From NCBI RefSeq assembly GCF_001422205.1, contig NZ_LMMJ01000005.1, positions 1-41,019 of the forward strand: 41,019 nucleotides of DNA, in the 5' to 3' direction. Shown in pieces: positions 24,141 to 31,747 of the stretch (the first letter of the stretch is position 1; every line of letters starts with the position of its first letter). Below the pieces are notes generated by a model, which did not search any database, had not been told where the DNA came from, and saw only the letters and a program-made list of their open reading frames with translations. The stretch is from Curtobacterium sp. Leaf261 (GTDB lineage Bacteria; Actinomycetota; Actinomycetes; Actinomycetales; Microbacteriaceae). The position numbers and the translations under genes are program-made.

Positions 24141-24626
24141 TCAGTGGTGGCCGTGAACGACGGCGTGACCGCGCCCGCGGCTGATCATCCATCGATTGAC
24201 GGGGGTGGTGACGATGAATGCAACCAGGAGCGAGAACGCGAGGGAGCTCCAGAACAGCCAGTCGCTTAGCTGCGCGTCCATGGCGCCGGGGACAGCGACG
24301 ATGACTGTGTTGTCGATGATCTCCATGATGGCGATCGACACGGTGTCGGCGGCGAGAGCGACTTTGAACGCGGCGGAGAACGTCAGTCCGGATCGGATGA
24401 CGCCGCGCATCGTGAGGGCGTAGCCGAAGATGAACGCGAGCACGATCGACAGGATGATCGTCCCGGTGTTGTGCAGGCCGGTGGCGGTGCCGATGACCAT
24501 GCCGAGCACTTCGCCGATCGCGCACCCGGTGAGGCAGTGCAGCGTCGCTTGCGCAGCCATCGACCAGGTCGTCGCCCCGTGACTGCCCTTTTGTTCGGCC
24601 ATCTTGTGGTCCTCGTGCGCGTTCAT
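24141..24626 (-). CDS. DUF4396-like four-span membrane protein
   Basis: A 161-residue membrane protein with about four hydrophobic segments. LHCLTGCAIGEVLGMVIGTA near residues 29-48 resembles DUF4396 proteins, which often accompany copper or other metal genes. The N terminus (MNAHEDHKM) and C terminus (GRGHAVVHGHH) are rich in His and could bind metal. The ribosome site GAGGAG supports ATG 24626. It reads away from the CsoR-type operator at 24663-24681, so it is predicted to be copper inducible. Function unknown. Confidence 0.75.
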   Translation of the reverse strand: MNAHEDHKMAEQKGSHGATTWSMAAQATLHCLTGCAIGEVLGMVIGTATGLHNTGTIILSIVLAFIFGYALTMRGVIRSGLTFSAAFKVALAADTVSIAIMEIIDNTVIVAVPGAMDAQLSDWLFWSSLAFSLLVAFIVTTPVNRWMISRGRGHAVVHGHH

Positions 24627-24662
24627 GGTGCTCCTCGTCGGTCGCTGTCAACGTCTCGTTCT

Positions 24663-24681
24663 GGTACCCCCAGGGGGTACC
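24663..24681. promoter_or_regulatory. CsoR-type copper operator
   Basis: GGTACCCCCAGGGGGTACC is a perfect 19-base palindrome of the pseudo-palindromic C/G-tract type bound by CsoR/RcnR-family repressors (core TACCCC...GGGGTA). It lies 37 bases upstream of the DUF4396 start and serves the divergent spacer before the DUF6153/DUF305 genes. No CsoR gene occurs in the window, so a repressor encoded elsewhere would be needed. Confidence 0.75.
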
Positions 24682-24823
24682 CTAGACGTCTAACGCCGAT
24701 TCCCGTGATGTGTTCCCAAGCTGATCCGTGTGGCCGTGAATCCGCTCCGCCGGTTGCTTCCGCTTGAGCTGCTGCCGCACCATGGATTCCGCACCCCTGA
24801 CCCGTCGGACTCACGAAAGCCGC

Positions 24824-25288
24824 ATGTTCCTCACCGCCAATGCTCCGCGTCGTCGCCTGCTGCTGCAGGTCATGGCGACGTTGGCGTTGCTGCTGTTGAT
24901 CGGATTCACGGTGCTGATGCACAGCATGCTCGGCCACACCACCGGCTCCGAGCACGCGATGACCACGGCGTCGAGCGCCATGAGTGCGGAGCACGGCCAC
25001 AGCGCTCCCACCGGCCACGCTGAGCACGCCGCTGTACCGGCAGGCACCGTGATGACGGGGTTGAGCGACGCCGGGTGTGACGGCGGGCTGTGTTCGCTGA
25101 TGTGTTCGCTGATGGGGATGGCGTGCGCGCTGACAATCGCCCTGTTCGCGTGGGCGCTGCTGCGCGCCCGGAACGGCGGGGTCCTCTACGTCCTGGCGCG
25201 GCTACTCGCGCTGGTTGACCGGGTGGCGCGCCGCGTCGCGACAGCGAAACCGCCGTCATTGACGGCGTTGCAGGTCATTCGCATCTGA
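24824..25288 (+). CDS. DUF6153-like metal-cluster membrane protein (copy 1)
   Basis: About 154 residues from ATG 24824 (an in-frame ATG at 24782 is also possible, and neither has a strong ribosome site). A hydrophobic segment (LLLQVMATLALLLLIGFTV) is followed by a His/Met-rich external region (LMHSMLGH, EHGHSAPTGHAEH), then GCDGGLCSLMCSLMGMAC with a second hydrophobic segment and a basic tail ending PPSLTALQVIRI. The Cys/Met/His pattern suggests copper binding outside the membrane. A diverged paralogue with the same tail lies at 31272-31715. Confidence 0.72.
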   Translation: MFLTANAPRRRLLLQVMATLALLLLIGFTVLMHSMLGHTTGSEHAMTTASSAMSAEHGHSAPTGHAEHAAVPAGTVMTGLSDAGCDGGLCSLMCSLMGMACALTIALFAWALLRARNGGVLYVLARLLALVDRVARRVATAKPPSLTALQVIRI

Positions 25289-25400
25289 TTCCTTCCCGCG
25301 GGATACACCCACCTCGGGAGGCTCCCGCATGCCCGGAAACCCCGGGTAGGCACACGCCTGCCCGGATCACCTGACGCATCCACGGGAACGGAAACTTCTC

Positions 25401-26003
25401 ATGCACACCACCACGCGTGCCCTCGTGGTCGCCTCCGCATTCACCATCGGCCTCACCCTCGCCGGCTGCTCGACCAACAGCACCGGATCTTCCGACAACT
25501 CGTCCTCGTCGTCGACATCGGCGGCGTCGAAGCGCAACGACCAGGACGTGATGTTCACGCAGGAGATGCGCGCGCACCACCAGCAGGCGATCGAGATGAG
25601 CGACATGCTCCTGGAGAAGGGCTCCGACGTTGACGCCGACGTCGTCACCCTCGCCAAGCATATTAAGGCCGAGCAGACGCCGGAGATCAAGACCATGACC
25701 GGCTGGCTGAAGACCTGGGGTGAACCCACCGATACCTCGACCATGTCCGGGATGGATCACTCCGCGACGTCGGGCGGCATGATGTCCGACCCCGACATGG
25801 AGGCCCTCGACAAGGCGTCCGCTGCGGACGCGGGAAAGCTCTACCTCGAGCAGATGGTCGAGCACCACACCAGCGCCGTCGACATGGCGGGAGCCGAAAT
25901 CGACAAGGGCAAAAACACCGGCGCGGTCGCCCTGGCGAAGTCGATCGTGTCGAGCCAGACCGAGCAGATCACCCAGATGAAGGACATACTCGCGTCGATG
26001 TGA
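25401..26003 (+). CDS. DUF305 lipoprotein, predicted copper-binding
   Basis: A 200-residue secreted lipoprotein. The signal peptide ends in the lipobox TLAGC. Two DUF305 repeats follow: MRAHHQQAIEMSDMLLEKG and MVEHHTSAVDMAGAEIDKG, each with the His-His and Met pattern thought to bind metal. A Met/His-rich linker (TMSGMDHSATSGGMM) lies between them. DUF305 proteins are ferritin-like helical bundles often found beside copper genes. It should need lipoprotein processing, and an lspA gene is carried on the same transposon. The ATG at 25401 is followed by a clear signal peptide. Confidence 0.9.
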   Translation: MHTTTRALVVASAFTIGLTLAGCSTNSTGSSDNSSSSSTSAASKRNDQDVMFTQEMRAHHQQAIEMSDMLLEKGSDVDADVVTLAKHIKAEQTPEIKTMTGWLKTWGEPTDTSTMSGMDHSATSGGMMSDPDMEALDKASAADAGKLYLEQMVEHHTSAVDMAGAEIDKGKNTGAVALAKSIVSSQTEQITQMKDILASM

Positions 26004-26382
26004 GACCGGCGCGGGTCGCGGCGGTGCCTCCCTCACTGCCGCGGCCCGCGACCGATCCCACCTTCTTCTCTCACTCGACTGCGATCGAGTCCCTTTGTGG
26101 AGAATGTGCATGCCCCGCACCGACCCTAGACGCTCACCCCGTCCGGGCGGACCTTCGCCGTCAACCCAGTCGGCTTCGGCCGAGCACTCCTGCACCGCCA
26201 AGTCATGCCCGGCGGCAGCAACCCCGTCGATCCATCAGACGCCGGGTTTCCCCCTGACCGCCTGTCAGTCCTTGAGCCACGCGGCGACTACGAAAACAGA
26301 GCAAATCACCAATGAGAATGGAATCGAACGTGACCGACTCAATGACACGCCGCCCCGAGGCTGACGAGCGGACGGCCAGCTG
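26004..26382. other. Spacer with a possible short open frame
   Basis: No recognised gene. A 61-codon open stretch at 26133-26315 (plus strand) reads protein-like text such as GRTFAVNPVGFGRALLHRQV and ends LEPRGDYENRANHQ, but it has no clear start codon or ribosome site after an upstream stop. It may be a gene remnant. The other open frames are Arg/Pro/Ser-rich shadows. Confidence 0.35.
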
Positions 26383-27078
26383 ATGGCATCCAAGAGCGAG
26401 CGCCGCGAGAGCGCGCGGCAGAAGGCAGCGGATCGCGCCGCAAACCAGCGAAGCGATCAGCGCCGTCGGCGGGTGCTGCTCGGCGCGGCCATCACTGTGA
26501 CGCTTGCCGTCGGCGCAACGATCGGCGGGTTCGCCATCGCCGGGCAGAATCACGCTGATGCGTCGCGCGCAAACCAGGTGACAGGGAAGGAGGTCACGAC
26601 CGCACCACCGTGGGCTGCGCCAACAGATCCGTCTGCTCGAGCACGTGCCGCCGGGTTGGAGGTGGCCGGCATGGAAGGCACAGCACTCCACACGCACCAG
26701 CATCTTTCCATCACCATCGACGGTGTGCCCGTGACCGTGCCAGCAAACATCGGCGTTGACACGCAAAGCGGAGGGATGTCTGCGCTCCACACGCATGACA
26801 CTGCGGGCATCATCCACGTGGAATCAGCAAAGGCTGAGTCCTTCGTCCTCGGGCAGCTCTTCACCGAATGGGGCGTTGCGCTCGAGGACCGTCAGGTGGG
26901 TGGCTACGTCAACGGACGGGACGGCACCGTGGTTAGAGTGTTCGTGAATAATGAGCAGACGTCGACCCCGCTTCCGAAGCTCCGACTCGAGGACCGGGAC
27001 GACATTGCGATCGTCATAACCACTGACGGAGCGACTCCAACTGCGCCGGCCCCCTTCGACTGGGCTGCTGCAGAGTAA
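26383..27078 (+). CDS. Membrane-anchored His-motif protein, unknown family
   Basis: A 231-residue protein: a very basic cytoplasmic N terminus (about 30 residues), one membrane span (LLGAAITVTLAVGATIGGFA), then an extracytoplasmic domain. Conserved-looking motifs are ALHTHQHLSITIDG, ALHTHDTAGIIHVES and FVLGQLFTEWGV. The two HTH-containing strands look like a metal-binding or beta-sandwich surface. The protein has no cysteines. It is convergent with the tlpA-like gene, separated by a strong terminator. I recall similar proteins near thioredoxin-type genes in actinobacteria but cannot give a function. Confidence 0.75.
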   Translation: MASKSERRESARQKAADRAANQRSDQRRRRVLLGAAITVTLAVGATIGGFAIAGQNHADASRANQVTGKEVTTAPPWAAPTDPSARARAAGLEVAGMEGTALHTHQHLSITIDGVPVTVPANIGVDTQSGGMSALHTHDTAGIIHVESAKAESFVLGQLFTEWGVALEDRQVGGYVNGRDGTVVRVFVNNEQTSTPLPKLRLEDRDDIAIVITTDGATPTAPAPFDWAAAE

Positions 27079-27084
27079 GGCCCC

Positions 27085-27122
27085 TCTCGTCTTGGTAGGC
27101 GGTCGGCTACCAAGACGGGAGA
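27085..27122. terminator. Bidirectional terminator between convergent genes
   Basis: CGTCTTGGTAG (27088-27098) pairs perfectly with CTACCAAGACG (27107-27117) around an 8-base loop. It begins 7 bases after the stop of the His-motif protein and faces the converging tlpA-like gene. No long U run, but the stem is 11 pairs. Confidence 0.75.
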
Positions 27123-27186
27123 ACTTCGCCGCAAACGTCCGTCAGTGTGAGCGCAGTTGTTCGGCTCCTTGCCGTCGAAGCGGAGG

Positions 27187-27825
27187 TCAGTCACGAAGTT
27201 CGTCGCGGACGAGCGCAGAGAGCGTTCCAACACCGTCGATGGCTCCGAGTATTCGGGCGGCGACGCGGCCCTTCGTGTCGAGGACGATGGTGGTGGGAAC
27301 GGCGTTGGGTGCCACCTGCCCGGAGAGCGCGAGCTGCATCCGGCCCTCGTTCGCATCAATGATGGACGGATAGCTGACCTTGAAGCGCCGTTCGAAAGCT
27401 TCCGCGGTGGAGCGCTGGTCGCGGACGTTGACGCCAATGAACTGCACGTCTTGGTTTTGGAAACGTTCGTTGACGGCGTTGAGGTGCTTCGCTTCGGCGC
27501 GGCATGGTGGGCAGCTGGCGTACCAGAAGTTGATGACGACGACGGTGCCGGCAAGAGCGTCGGAGTTGAAGCGGGTGCCGTCGCTGGCGGTCGCATCGAA
27601 GCTGATGGGGTCGGTCCGGCCGGCGGGCGGTACCTGGGTGACAGCGCCGTCGCCGGAGACGTAGTTCTGGGTTGTGCCGGACTTGTACTGTCCAGAAAGG
27701 CCGTCGTTGCTGCTGTCCGAACAGCCCGTGACGGCCAGCGCGACCAGGAGAGCGGCTGCGCTGGCCAGCGTGCCCCGGTAGCGGTTCGAGCGGGGACGGT
27801 GCGCCTGTCCGATGCGATTCGCCAT
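27187..27825 (-). CDS. TlpA/ResA-like thiol-disulfide lipoprotein
   Basis: A 212-residue extracytoplasmic thioredoxin-fold protein. The signal peptide ends in the lipobox AVTGC, so it is a lipoprotein. The redox motif is INFWYASCPPCRAEA, and the cis-Pro loop is NAVPTTIVLD. Such proteins reduce disulfides outside the cell using electrons from CcdA, which is encoded on the same transposon at 33782-34519. It overlaps the dsbA-like gene by one base (TGATG). It may keep metal-binding cysteines reduced (inference). Confidence 0.9.
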   Translation of the reverse strand: MANRIGQAHRPRSNRYRGTLASAAALLVALAVTGCSDSSNDGLSGQYKSGTTQNYVSGDGAVTQVPPAGRTDPISFDATASDGTRFNSDALAGTVVVINFWYASCPPCRAEAKHLNAVNERFQNQDVQFIGVNVRDQRSTAEAFERRFKVSYPSIIDANEGRMQLALSGQVAPNAVPTTIVLDTKGRVAARILGAIDGVGTLSALVRDELRD

Positions 27826-28511
27826 CAGCCATCCTGCCGCTCGAGCGCAGTGGTGAGGGCTTGTTCGAGGTCGTCGTAGGTGCTGAGTTGCACGAGCTCG
27901 CCGTCAACAAAGAACGAAGGGGTGCTCTGCAGCCCGCGGGCGGCACCGTCAGTGACATCTCGTTGAATGCGGTCGCGGACGCTCTTGCTGGCGACGTCGC
28001 GGTCGTACTGGTCCAGGTCGAGGCGGAGGTCTTCGGCGTACCCGCGGAACCGGTCGGCTTGGGAGTCGGTTCCACGTTCACCCCACTCGGCTTGTGTGGT
28101 GAACATGCGCTGATACATGGGTTCGAGCCGGTCTTGCCGGGCAGCGGCTTCGACCGCGTTGGCGGCGTTGCGGGCGTTGCCATGGCCCGGGAGAGGGAAG
28201 TAGCGGAACGCGAAGGTCACTTCGCCGGCGTAGTCCTTCCGGAGCTGTTCGACGTAGGGGTAGAACGCGCCGCACGCTTCGCATTCGAAGTCCAGGAACT
28301 CGACGACGGTGACGCCGCTGGTGCCGGGCGTTCCGAGGATGTGAGTGTCGTCACGGACGAGCGGCGCGGCAGGCGCCGTGGTCGTGTCCCCGGCGGTCGG
28401 GGTGGCGGCGTTGGGTGTGCTGACGCGGATGATGACGGCGATCACGACGATGAGGACGACGAGGCCGGCGATGATGCCGGAGGTGATACCGATACGGGCA
28501 CTACGTGTCAT
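27825..28511 (-). CDS. Membrane-anchored DsbA-family thioredoxin-fold protein
   Basis: A 228-residue protein with an N-terminal membrane anchor (IIAGLVVLIVVIAVII) and an external DsbA-like domain. The redox motif is EFLDFECEACGAFYPY (C-E-A-C), with the cis-Pro loop at LQSTPSFFVDGELV. Such proteins form or exchange disulfides in secreted proteins. It follows an M23 peptidase by 16 bases and is coupled to the TlpA-like gene, pairing an oxidising and a reducing enzyme. It may act on the Cys-bearing extracytoplasmic proteins of this cluster. Confidence 0.9.
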   Translation of the reverse strand: MTRSARIGITSGIIAGLVVLIVVIAVIIRVSTPNAATPTAGDTTTAPAAPLVRDDTHILGTPGTSGVTVVEFLDFECEACGAFYPYVEQLRKDYAGEVTFAFRYFPLPGHGNARNAANAVEAAARQDRLEPMYQRMFTTQAEWGERGTDSQADRFRGYAEDLRLDLDQYDRDVASKSVRDRIQRDVTDGAARGLQSTPSFFVDGELVQLSTYDDLEQALTTALERQDG

Positions 28512-28527
28512 GGCGGGCTCCTAGGGT

Positions 28528-29748
28528 TTAGACGCCGCGGGCGTTGAGGAACGGTGTGGGCGAGATGGCGGCACCGTTTTGGCGGATCTCGAAGTGGAGG
28601 TGGCAGCCGGTGGAGAGGCCGGCGTTGCCGACGGCGGCGATGTTCTGCCCGGCGCTGATGCGTTGGCCGGCGCGGACGAGGATCCCTCCGGCGAACATGT
28701 GGGCGTAGTTGCTGGTGACGCCGTTGCCGTGGTCGATGGTGATGAGGTTCCCGTATCCGCCGTAGGGGCCGGCGTAGGTGACGGTGCCGGCGGATGCGGC
28801 GTAGAGGCCGGTGCCACACGGGGCGCCGAAGTCGTCGCCGGCGTGCATGCGGTAGTAGCCGAGCACGGGGTGCAGGCGGTTCCCGTACGACTGGTACGAC
28901 CCGTATGAGGTGATCGGCATCGTCCACCCGGACGTCGACACTGCCCCCGGATTCGCGGCCGGCTGCGGGCGTGCTTGCGCGGCACGGGCGGCGGTGGCCG
29001 CTGCCGCGGCACGGGCCGCCGCAGCGCGTCGACGTTCCGCTTCCGTGTACGCCGCCTCGGTGCTGAGGGTCCGGTTACGGAGGACAGCGAGCTGATCGGT
29101 GAGTTCACGCTTCCGGGTGCGCTGCGTCGCTTCCGCGGCCGCCGCCTGGTCCGCAGCGGTGGTCGCCGTTTGGAAGGTCGCTGCAGCGTCGTCGCGGAGC
29201 CGGTCGCGGGTCATTCGTGCGGCGGCGGCTTGCCGTCCGAGCGCGGTCGCAGTGCCGGCACGGGTGGCAGCGTCCTCGAGGGCGGCGTTCATCGTGTCGG
29301 TGACTTTCGCTGCGGTGCCGAGCCGTTCGAGGAGGTTTCCGGTGTCGGTCCCGACACTGACGGACAGGTCACGTCCGGCGGAACGGGATAGGTAGCCCGA
29401 CCAGGACGCGATCTGCTCTTCTGCGCCGGCGGCGTCTTCGCGGGCGCGGGCGGCCTGCTCGGTGAGCTTGTCGTAGCGGCCGGCAGCCTCATCGGCAGCG
29501 TCTTGGGCTTCCTGCAGCTCCTTGCCGCGCGCTTTGGCCGCTGCAGCCGCGGTAGCGGTCTCATCCTCGAGCGTGGCGATGAGTGCGGTCAGTTCGGCAG
29601 CTTTAGCCGTCGCGGCTGCTTCGTCGCCGCGGGCTGCGAGCACGTCGGCCCAGGTCGGTGCCGGTGCTGCGGCGGCAGTGGGTGCGGGAAGAACAGCGCC
29701 CACGATGGCGGCGGCGGTCACCGCGGCAATGATGCTGCGGCGGATCAT
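28528..29748 (-). CDS. Secreted M23 peptidase with coiled-coil stalk
   Basis: About 406 residues. A signal peptide (IIAAVTAAAIVGAVLPAPTA) is followed by a long Ala/Glu-rich coiled coil (about 35-255), then a LytM/M23 domain. Zinc motifs are MHAGDDFG (His, Asp) and CHLHFEI (His-x-His); NYAHM is also present. The architecture resembles NlpD/EnvC-like proteins that cut or activate peptidoglycan cleavage. The ATG at 29748 overlaps the CopC stop (ATGA), and an upstream extension lacks a signal peptide. Why metal cargo needs a wall hydrolase is unclear; remodelling around a membrane complex is one possibility. Confidence 0.88.
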   Translation of the reverse strand: MIRRSIIAAVTAAAIVGAVLPAPTAAAAPAPTWADVLAARGDEAAATAKAAELTALIATLEDETATAAAAAKARGKELQEAQDAADEAAGRYDKLTEQAARAREDAAGAEEQIASWSGYLSRSAGRDLSVSVGTDTGNLLERLGTAAKVTDTMNAALEDAATRAGTATALGRQAAAARMTRDRLRDDAAATFQTATTAADQAAAAEATQRTRKRELTDQLAVLRNRTLSTEAAYTEAERRRAAAARAAAAATAARAAQARPQPAANPGAVSTSGWTMPITSYGSYQSYGNRLHPVLGYYRMHAGDDFGAPCGTGLYAASAGTVTYAGPYGGYGNLITIDHGNGVTSNYAHMFAGGILVRAGQRISAGQNIAAVGNAGLSTGCHLHFEIRQNGAAISPTPFLNARGV

Positions 29749-30359
29749 TCGGTGCTCTTCGGTCGGCGTCGGGTGATGAGCAGCACGGCGATGATCGCGA
29801 GGATCAGCACCGCGGTCAGGCCTGCGAGTACCCACACCGCGGGCCCGGTGTCGCGCGCACTGTCTGCAGCGGCCGCAGGCGTGGCGGACGGTTCCGTGGC
29901 GGATGACGGCTCCGGGGCAGCTGATGCCGTCGGCGTGCTGGTGGGGGTGCTGGTTGGAACGGTGGATGTTCCGATGGAAGTGAACTGGTAGGTGCCGGAA
30001 ATGGGGTGACCGTCGACGGAGACGCTGCGCCAGCCGAGGTTGTACGTGCCGGGCTTGGTGAGGTCGACGGGTTTCGTCAGGGTGCTGCCATCCACACGGA
30101 CCGTGCCGGTGGAGGTTTCAGCACCATCGGGCCCGGTGACTTGAATGATCAGGCCCGATTCCAGACCGGCGAGTGGGGCTTCGGAGAACGTCAGGGTGAC
30201 CTGGTCGAGATCGCCGGAAACGGTGCCGTTCACGGCCGGTGTCGCCGAGGCGAGCGCGTCGTGCGCAGCAGCCGGGGCGGCAGGTACGAGCAGCGCCGTG
30301 GCAAGAGCGATCGGGAGGAGGGTGAGGGCGCGCAGACGCACGGGAAAGCCTTTCGTCAT
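29745..30359 (-). CDS. copC: CopC-like copper-binding protein with membrane tail
   Basis: A 204-residue protein. The signal peptide ends ...PAAPAAA before HDALASATPA, so His becomes the N terminus as in CopC/LPMO-like copper sites. SVDGHPISGTYQF gives the other conserved Asp and His ligands. A Thr/Ser/Pro-rich linker and a C-terminal membrane anchor (VWVLAGLTAVLILAIIAVLLI) ending in RRRPKSTE follow. No CopD domain is attached. It is translationally coupled to both M23 peptidases by ATGA overlaps. The predicted role is binding Cu(II) at the outer face of the membrane. Confidence 0.9.
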   Translation of the reverse strand: MTKGFPVRLRALTLLPIALATALLVPAAPAAAHDALASATPAVNGTVSGDLDQVTLTFSEAPLAGLESGLIIQVTGPDGAETSTGTVRVDGSTLTKPVDLTKPGTYNLGWRSVSVDGHPISGTYQFTSIGTSTVPTSTPTSTPTASAAPEPSSATEPSATPAAAADSARDTGPAVWVLAGLTAVLILAIIAVLLITRRRPKSTE

Positions 30360-31189
30360 GACATCGCGGCGGCGTTGGCGCGCAGCCAGGCAGCGGGGTC
30401 GATTGGGGTGGTGCCGTTGGCGTGGACCTCGAAGTGCAGATGGGCGCCCGTGCTGCGGCCGGAGGAACCGACCAGGCCCACCAGATCCCCGGCGGTGACT
30501 GGCTGACCGGCGGACAGCGGTGAGGAACCGATGACCATGTGTGCGTACAGGGTCGAGACCAGTCGGCCGTTGACGCGGTGGTCGATGACGGCGTACTGGC
30601 CGAACTCCGAGTGCCGGCCGGCGATCCGGACGACGCCATCGGCGACGACCTGGATCGGAGTGCCGGCGCCGGGCACGAGGTCGAGCCCCTGGTGGTTCGT
30701 TGAGCAGGTGGCGCACGGCGCCAGCCGGTAGCCGAAGCCCGAGCTCAACGGCGCGCCACCGGGGAACGGCCACTGCACCGCCCCTGGCTTCGACGCCCCC
30801 GGAGCCGGCGCCGAGCCTTGCTGCGCCACCGCCGCCGCGGCGCGGGTGGTGACCGTGAAGCCGTCTCGCTGCAGGGTCGGGTCGAGCGCCGATGCTGCGA
30901 CGGTGAGGCTCTGGCCGTTCAGGGCCGGTGCGACCACAGCCTCCGGCGTAGCTGCTGCAGCGGTGTGCGCCGGGAGCGCCGCGGATGCGAAGAGCACCAT
31001 CACAGCGGCAGCGCCGGTCGATGCCACCACGGAAGGCGCCGCCCGTCGGCGACGGATTCGGTCTGCGCGGTTCGGTGAGGTGCTGCGCGCGGGTCGACGT
31101 AGGCCGCGGGCTGCGGCGCGTTCGGCGTCGAGGGCGGCGCGGCGAGTGAGGTGAGTGGGCAGGAAAGGGGTGCGGATGGTGGTGGTCAC
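30356..31189 (-). CDS. M23 peptidase (second copy) with membrane anchor
   Basis: About 277 residues from GTG 31189 (GGAACC upstream); an earlier GTG at 31231 would add 14 residues. A basic cytoplasmic N terminus leads to one membrane span (VVASTGAAAVMVLFASAALPA), a short linker, and a LytM domain with zinc motifs NHQGLDLV and AHLHFEVHA; YAHMVIG is also present. Catalytic residues look intact, so it may cut peptidoglycan cross-bridges. It ends by overlapping copC. The two M23 proteins are not close paralogues and differ in anchoring. Confidence 0.85.
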   Translation of the reverse strand: MTTTIRTPFLPTHLTRRAALDAERAAARGLRRPARSTSPNRADRIRRRRAAPSVVASTGAAAVMVLFASAALPAHTAAAATPEAVVAPALNGQSLTVAASALDPTLQRDGFTVTTRAAAAVAQQGSAPAPGASKPGAVQWPFPGGAPLSSGFGYRLAPCATCSTNHQGLDLVPGAGTPIQVVADGVVRIAGRHSEFGQYAVIDHRVNGRLVSTLYAHMVIGSSPLSAGQPVTAGDLVGLVGSSGRSTGAHLHFEVHANGTTPIDPAAWLRANAAAMS

Positions 31190-31271
31190 GGTTCCGATCA
31201 AGCGATTCCGGGGCGAGTGCGGGCAGGGCACGGCTGACGACCCCGATGATCGGGGTCGCCCGGAAGACTGA

Positions 31272-31715
31272 TCAGATGCGGGCGATGGCGAGCCCGGTCA
31301 GCGATACCGCAGACCACCGCTCAAACGTCCGCGGCGGTCGCACACGGGCGAGGACCCGGGACAGGGCGAACAACGGCCTCTGGCGCTGCCCGATGCGGCT
31401 TGCGAGGGCGAGGGTGATCGCCGTCGTGATGACGAGAGCGACGAGCCCAAGTAGGGCGCAGAAGATGCCGCCGACACCGTCGTGGGCATCGATGTGCACC
31501 GTCGGCGGTTCCACGTGCCCGACGTTCGCGGTGCTGGCCGTTGCTGCGGTGAGGGTCGTGACGGCGGTGTCAGTGTGAGCTGCGTTGTTCTGCAGGGTGA
31601 CGGCGCCGAGTAGCAGCAGGACGGCAGCGACGACCGCGGTGACTGCGCGCAGCAGCCGGAGCGAGAGGTCACGAAGTGTCGTCATGGGAGTGGTGGCCAT
31701 ACCAATAGGCCGCAT
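31272..31715 (-). CDS. DUF6153-like metal-cluster membrane protein (copy 2)
   Basis: About 147 residues from ATG 31715; ATGs at 31700 and 31685 are alternatives and none has a strong ribosome site. Two hydrophobic segments flank an external region with HVEPPTVHIDAHDG and IFCALLG. The tail ending AVSLTGLAIARI parallels SLTALQVIRI of the protein at 24824-25288, supporting a common family. It has fewer Cys and Met than copy 1. It starts 32 bases after the CDF transporter and belongs to that minus-strand operon. Confidence 0.65.
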   Translation of the reverse strand: MRPIGMATTPMTTLRDLSLRLLRAVTAVVAAVLLLLGAVTLQNNAAHTDTAVTTLTAATASTANVGHVEPPTVHIDAHDGVGGIFCALLGLVALVITTAITLALASRIGQRQRPLFALSRVLARVRPPRTFERWSAVSLTGLAIARI

Positions 31716-31747
31716 CCATTGTCACTAATGCTGTCAAGCTGCACAGT

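Noticed and set aside
24627..24823. A csoR gene near the CsoR-type operator
   Set aside because: No frame with the CsoR Cys-His-Cys pattern was found in the spacer or elsewhere in the window.
26095..26364. An 89-codon frame between DUF305 and the His-motif protein
   Set aside because: Ser/Pro/Thr-rich composition without domain features; a different frame (26133-26315) looks more plausible but lacks a start.
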